Shown: positions 58,430 through 64,000 of the stretch, piece after piece | How positions within the stretch are numbered: the stretch's first letter is position 1 | Layout of the letters: the number at the start of each line of letters is the position of its first letter | NCBI GenBank assembly: GCA_018398575.1 | Contig: JAGTXZ010000005.1 | Span: 1,860,001-1,924,000, forward strand | Direction: 5' to 3' | From: Ampelomyces quisqualis | Lineage: Eukaryota > Ascomycota > Dothideomycetes > Pleosporales > Phaeosphaeriaceae | DNA length: 64,000 bases | Position numbers and translations under genes: made by a program | The notes under the pieces: model-generated | Told to the model about the DNA's origin: nothing | Database searches by the model: none | What the model saw: the letters and a program-made list of their open reading frames with translations, nothing else

Positions 58430-61400
58430 TAATATAATTGTCTTATAATACTATAAGGTCTTTAACTCTTTTTTCTTATACTATAATCTACTTAGCTAAC
58501 GCTTGTAGAGGTCCTAGCTATTTTAGATAGCGTTTATAAAACGCTTATAACATGTATAGAGCGCCTATAAAGTTGAATGTATTATACTAGGTAGGGTTAG
58601 GATTATAATATACCTATTTTACGCAATACTTTAGAATAGAGTAGTATAGCTTACTAGCTAGGATCTCTTTAACTTCTTATTCTTTAACGCCTTAAATTAG
58701 AATACTCAATAGGTTTAGACTTAGCTAACTAGGCAGAGGGTAATTAGGGTCTTTATAGAGAACGTCTAAAGCAGACACATTATAGATCTTAGGGCCTTCT
58801 AGCAGCTTTAATTAGAATAAATACTTAACTTATTTCAAAACTTTAAAGGGTCTCTTCTACAATTTAGTAAGTTTGCAACTTAGGCAGGTAACAGATAGGT
58901 TTTAGGTTAATACGTAAACCTTATTACTTACTAACTAATTAATAGGTTGTTAATATTTATTAACTTTAGTAGCTATGCGTTGTTAGTATGCCTTCTTTAT
59001 ATTGTCTTTAGCTGTATGCTAAGCTTTGTGCACATAGGTAGCTAAACTTAAGGCGTCCTTAACATTAGTATCCTTGTGCTTTAAAATAGATAATAACTAA
59101 TCCTAGCTCTAGCATAGTTTAGATCTAAACAAAAGCTAGTATAGCGCTATACTAATTGCACAGTGTAGCAGCGTAGCTTAGGCTTAATTAATTATTAGTA
59201 AGAGGTTACTTTAGTTGTCCTAGTAATAGAATACAAAGGGCCTAAATTATTAATTAATATACTTGTTTATAATCTTAGTTTACCTATTAGTTTGTTTATA
59301 GTAGGCTGTAGAAAGCTTAATTTGCACGCCTAGAATCTTATAGAACTTAGACTAGAATTAGAATATAAACTAAGAGCTGTAGTTAGATACTATGCTTTTA
59401 GGTGTGTAGCTAAATTAGTATACCTATTAGATAAACAAGTAAGCTTTTTCTTAAGCGTTAATTATTTTATAGCAAAGAATAGAGATAGCTTACTTTAATA
59501 GGCAATTAATAATAACTATAATTTAATTATAGCTATAACAATTTGTTAAGAATATTGTAAAATCTATACATAAATACTATATAGGCCTATTAGAAATTAG
59601 TAACAGATAGAAGAAACCTTAGGATTAGAGCTGTCTTAGATAGAATCTTTAATAGGAAACGTAGTTTTATACATAGCGTTTACATATAGCCTCTATACCT
59701 TTCTAATAATATTACTAGGCTAGAAGCTAATAAGTCTTTATAGCACTTAGGTAAGCAGTAGATACTTAATTATAAGCCTCTCTAATTAGTTAGGTGTATA
59801 AGAGAGAATCTCTAGGTACATAAAGGCATAAGTAATTAAGTAGTAGTTCTTCTCAGATATAGGCTGGTAAATGGGTTGTCTCTACTTTTAAATCTAGTAC
59901 AGTTGGGGCTTAGTAATCTATCACAACAATGTGGGCCTAAATAGCCGCTTTCTAACAGTTCAAAAATTACCCGATTTGGACTAGTATTGACGAAGTTATG
60001 AAGGTACCCACGGTTGGGTTGGGGTTGGGGTACCTATCTTCTAATTTAGCGTTATCTTAGCGAATACTAATCCAAATCAGGTAATTTATGGGTCCTTAGA
60101 TAGCTAATAGTAGGGCCTACAATTATGTAATATGTAAATTTCCTATAGCGCTAGTTTACAAAGAGGTAGAGCCAAAATTCAATAAAAGTAGGTACTACCC
60201 CAACTCCAACCCATTTACCACCGTACTAAGTTAGATATAATATAGCTATAGCAGCGTAAGGCGTTCTTCTTTAAAGGAGTAGCAATTCTCTGTTAGTAGG
60301 GCTTAAATTAGTTCTAGAGAGTTAATATTTAAGGGGGCACTAATAGAGTAAACTAAAATAGCAGATATAGTAAGCTCTAGCTAGGTACAGACGTAGTTCT
60401 AGGCTAGTTTAGAGTTAATTAGATAATTTAGTTATTTAGGTCTAAAAAGTACACAAGATCTGTTGTCTTGCTAGGCAGCCTTAACCTTACTAACGTCTTA
60501 TTCCCTTTAGCTAAGGATATTAGCTCTCTTGTTTAACTTACTAGGCGTGTACTTAATACAGAAATTAAAAGAGGCAATAACTTCTACCTATTACGCTTAA
60601 CATGCATTAAGAACCTTAGTAGTTATAAAGTATTCTAAGAAGTAATAGTCTAAATATACTTAGATTTAGCTCTATATAGAAGTAAGCTTAGCTTTCTACT
60701 TCTTAAATGCTTTTAGAATAGCAAACAGTTCTTTGTTATATATTTTCTAATTAAGTTTAGCTCTAGATAGGGCGTAACTATAGAAGGCTACAGGATACTA
60801 CTTGTTGTTAAGGTGCTTCTAAGAGAGTACTCTTGCTATTACTCTATCTAACGTGTTAGTTTTTAATTTTGTGTTATACTTAGGATAGAAATAAGATAGC
60901 GTAGGAATAGCTAGAAGTAAGGCTTTATTCTAATTAAAAGCTTGTTAGTAGTTAGTAGTATATTTAAAAGGTAGAGCAGGACTCTAAAGCTTTATAATTA
61001 GCTTAGCTACATAGAAGAAATTCTTAATAAATTGTTAATAGAAACTAGGTAAACTAAGAAATAACTTAACGCTAGTAATTGTAGTAGGTTTAGCCTAGTT
61101 TTAGAGTGCTTCTATCTTGTTAGAGTTAACTTTAGTGCTCTAGTTTATTTAAACGTAACCTAGATACTTTATGCAGGTTATATAGAATTTACTCTTCTAA
61201 ATGTCTACTTAGAGTCCTGTAGTACGTAGGCGCTCTAGAACCTTTTAGACGTGTTCCTAATGTAAGTTTATATTCTTAGAGTAGATTAGGATGTTATTAA
61301 GATACGCAATACAGAAATTATTAAGATAATTAATTAGTATATTATTTATGTAGCGCTAATACGTAGCTAGCCTATTATACAAGCTAAAAGGGAGCACCTT

Positions 61401-62700
61401 ACACTTATAGGTACTATAATAGGTCTACAAAGTAGTATACTCTTTAGAGTTAGGATTTATACAAATTTTGTTAAAGGCAGCCCTAATGTTAAACTTAGTA
61501 AAGATCTTAGCTTTAGAGAGACGTAATAGCAGCTTATTAATGCAAGGGATTAGATAGACGTTCTTGCGCATAAGAGCGTTAATCTTCTAGTAGTCTATAT
61601 AGATACGTATATCTCTATTTAGTTTGCGTATACAAAGAATAAGTAAAGCAAAAGAACTTTAGCTAGCCTTAATAAAACTCTTCTAAAGGTGTTCTTAGAC
61701 GTAGGCCTTAGTAGCTTTAAGCTCCTTCTAATTCTACTTGTATAGAAGACTAAACGCATTTAGTAATAGTTCTTTAAGAACAATCTTATAATTGTACAGA
61801 CAATAAGAGAGCAATTAATTAGCTACTAGTTTACTAAATATATTCTAATACTAAGAGTAGCAGGTAGGTAATTACTTATCTAATTAGTATTAATTGTCTA
61901 CGTTGTCCTTAGAAGCAAGGATTCTATTAATCTTATAGAGGCTTATTATAAAGAACTTATTTTAGGGCTTCTTTATAATAAAGTAAAATATATTAGCAGA
62001 AATAAGAGCTATGCAGGTAGTTAGAAGAAGTTTAGACTCTAAGCAGGGATACTTGGTTAGGGTGTAAGAAATCTCTTAGAATTTTTAGGCTAATAGAAGC
62101 TTTAAGCATCCCTTAATATAATAAATAGAAGAAGGAGAATAATAGTAAAGACTGTTTCAGATACAATAGTCTTCTTTTTCCTATAGAGCGTTGCGTTGTT
62201 GCACATCAAGATAGATAGTAGCTAGCACTGTAGCTTAATATAAAATAGTAGGAATAGGGAGTAAAAGATTATATAAACAGAGGTACTTAGATAGCTAAAT
62301 AAACTGTAACCTATCTGTATCTAATTAAATCTTAAATTGTCTTAGCTATTAGAGGCTAAGTATATAATCCTAAGACCTAAGATTAAGAATAAGGAATAGA
62401 TAGTTTAAAATCTTTTAGCTATTAATATTTAAGTGTAGTTAAATATATCAAGTAACTAAAGAAGTAATCTAATTCTTAAAGCTGCGTACCTAAACCTAGA
62501 AGGGAAGCTTCTAGATAAGTTAATATAAAGCTTTAGAAACAGATAAAATAATTTATAAATTTAAAAATAGGAAACCTTAAGCACTAGTGTAAACAAGAGT
62601 ATTAAGGCGTAAGCTAATACCTTAGTTGTAGAGAAGCGCAGGTATAAGAAAATAGAGACTATAAAACAAATAAGAAAGGTTAAGGTAAGATAGATTGTAA
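58430..62700 (-). pseudogene. RIP-broken pol of copy C
   Basis: The minus strand carries the chromodomain at about 58750-58540, the integrase core about 59590-59000, the zinc-binding domain about 59850-59650, RNase H about 60900-60450, and RT about 61870-61000. Each matches copy B. The insertion at 59862-60231 splits RNase H from the integrase zinc domain. Many RIP stops. Confidence 0.75.
59862..60231. mobile_element. 370-bp MITE inserted in copy C
   Basis: The DNA differs sharply from its surroundings (GC-richer, not RIP-damaged). Its ends are GGCTGGTAAATGGG (59862-59875) and CCCATTTACCACCG (60210-60223), an 11-bp core inverted repeat TGGTAAATGGG, followed by about 8 further bases. CAGATATA (59854-59861) and TAGATATA (60232-60239) flank it as an 8-bp target duplication; copy B has one uninterrupted copy there. 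An inner inverted pair (ATTACCCGATTTGGACTAGTATT and its near complement around 60063-60090) makes it a foldback. No coding capacity. The 8-bp duplication suggests a hAT-type mobiliser (inference). Confidence 0.75.
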
Positions 62701-64000
62701 TAGTTTAGGCCTAGAGAGGGGGTTTCTTTTAGGCGCTTCTATTTCCTGTATAATACACTTTCTAGTTAGGTTACTCTTAAGCATCTTTAAACTTATCTAC
62801 TTTTATAGCTTCTATCTAACGTATATAAGGCTTTATGCAATTACTAGCGTAGTGTCCTAGTTTACTATAATTATAGTAACTACTAAAGATCTTTTGTTAA
62901 TTAGGTTTAGAAGTCTTAGTAAGAAGACGCACTATTGTTAATTAATAGGCTAGCGCAGAATGTGTTAGAGCGCAAGAGGTAGTAGTCTAATTTAGCTCTA
63001 AATTAGTTTATAGAGCCTGCCTAATTAGCAATTTAGTAACAGCTAGTAATATACTTAAGTTAAGATTGTTCTTCTGCTCTATATTATAGGCAGTAAGGTG
63101 TTCTACTATCTAATTAAATAAGTTCTTTTATTAGTGCCTAAATCCTAGGTTAGAGGCTTGTAGTCCTAGCGTGATTTTTGTCTATAAGTAGTAAAACTAC
63201 TCTAAAGAGGGTAGTTGTCCCTTAACTATAAAACTTAGAAACCTAGCTTTAAATAAGGGGAACGTTTCTTTCTTAGTTATCTACATTTAATTAAAGGCTG
63301 CGCAGCTTTTAGCTACCTTATTACCTGTAATAAAGTAAGACTTAGGTAGCTTAATTATTTGCTTAGCGTTCTAGAGTTACTCTTAATTAGTATCTAATAA
63401 ATATTATAGCTTAAGATAGCTCTTAGCTAATCTTGTAGTGTAGCCCTATACTAGGGCTTTGCGTTATCTTTTGGTCTAATAGTAATCTAAGTTAATTTCA
63501 AGTTAATCCTAGATAGAGGCCTGCTATTAGCAGAAGGTAGAATCTTTCTTATTACTAAGATTGTTAATATTAGGCGTCTTCTCTAATTATTAAGATTAGT
63601 AGAAACCTTTATAGCAATATAAGTGTTTTAATATAAAGCTGTTAGATAAAAAGCAAGGTACAGAATTATTCTAAGGTAATTTAGTAGTAGGTAGGAGCTT
63701 GTCTAGTCCTACTAAAGGAGTTAGTCCTTTCTTAAGAGAATTAATTTCTGCTAACACCTATTTTAGTTTTTGTTGTAATTAATTAACTTCTATTTGCCCA
63801 GGAGTTAGATTTAGTGCAGCTCTAGGCTAAGAAGTGTCTTTAGATTCCTTAGTGTCTAACTTTTTTGCTTTAGCACTCTGTTACTAGGTTGTAACAGTTA
63901 ATATAGAGTCTCCTTAGGATTCTCTAGGTATTAGTGCTAGTGTAGCTTTTGGAGGAGTTATTAGCGTTGCCTCTAATACTCCTAGGTTATTAATAGTCTC
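62701..64000 (-). pseudogene. RIP-broken gag of copy C (runs off the window)
   Basis: The reverse complement matches 2680-4000 of copy B, including the helical LAEINSLKKGL block and the Pro/Ser-rich N-terminal part near 63900. Truncated by the window end. Confidence 0.65.

Larger units (their letters stand above)
57057..64000 (-). mobile_element. Ty3/gypsy chromovirus copy C, reverse orientation
   Basis: The reverse complement of family 1. From left to right: LTR, antisense frame (now on plus), chromodomain, integrase, RNase H, RT, and gag running off the right edge. It aligns with copy B (2680-9225) except for a 370-bp insertion at 59862-60231. The 5' LTR is outside the window. Confidence 0.85.

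Overview
The window looks like a filamentous ascomycete (Pezizomycotina) chromosome, possibly a Dothideomycete; this comes from sequence style and gene families, not a database match. About 60 of 64 kb is repeat DNA carrying the marks of repeat-induced point mutation (RIP): TA-rich sequence, C-to-T and G-to-A changes on both strands, reading frames broken by TAG/TAA where Gln or Trp codons stood, and CpG sites (GCGC, ACGC) often spared. Two sharply bounded islands escaped RIP and hold the only intact genes I can support: an amidoligase-like gene with one intron (20099-21237, minus) and an AIG2/gamma-glutamylcyclotransferase-like gene with a polyproline N-terminus (54180-54866, plus).

Layout. 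(1) 1-9225: chromodomain Ty3/gypsy element copies A (3' end) and B (complete), sharing an LTR at 1767-2390. (2) 9226-17773: a second chromovirus family, D, with three LTRs of exactly 274 bp, one of them inside pol. (3) 17774-19218: truncated 3' end of the first family (copy F). (4) 19400-21655: amidoligase island. (5) 21656-34145: degraded accessory DNA with CTCTAGG-type minisatellites, a RecQ-like helicase relic, a 77-bp palindrome, tandem repeats, an 847-bp TIR element with a foldback MITE inside it, and a DUF6589-type relic. (6) 34146-52715: an 18.6-kb segment bounded by the same terminal sequence as the 847-bp element (ACGTTAGGAAAA), carrying a leftward Plavaka-like transposase, a rightward pogo-like DDE transposase and a rightward SNF2-like helicase, all RIP-damaged; this is the best candidate for an undescribed large DNA transposon. 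(7) 52716-53800: flank with a hairpin and AT-rich repeats. (8) 53800-55430: AIG2 island. (9) 55431-57056: RIP-damaged DNA without a recognisable gene. (10) 57057-64000: reverse-oriented copy C of the first gypsy family, interrupted by a 370-bp MITE.

Both gypsy families carry an additional antisense reading frame between the chromodomain and the 3' LTR. In the first family it is present in all four copies, and its start codon abuts the polypurine tract and LTR. All functional statements about the RIP-damaged genes describe what the ancestral copies would have encoded; none can be translated now. Coordinates of broken genes are approximate. Everything was read by eye, so alignments and family assignments need a profile search.
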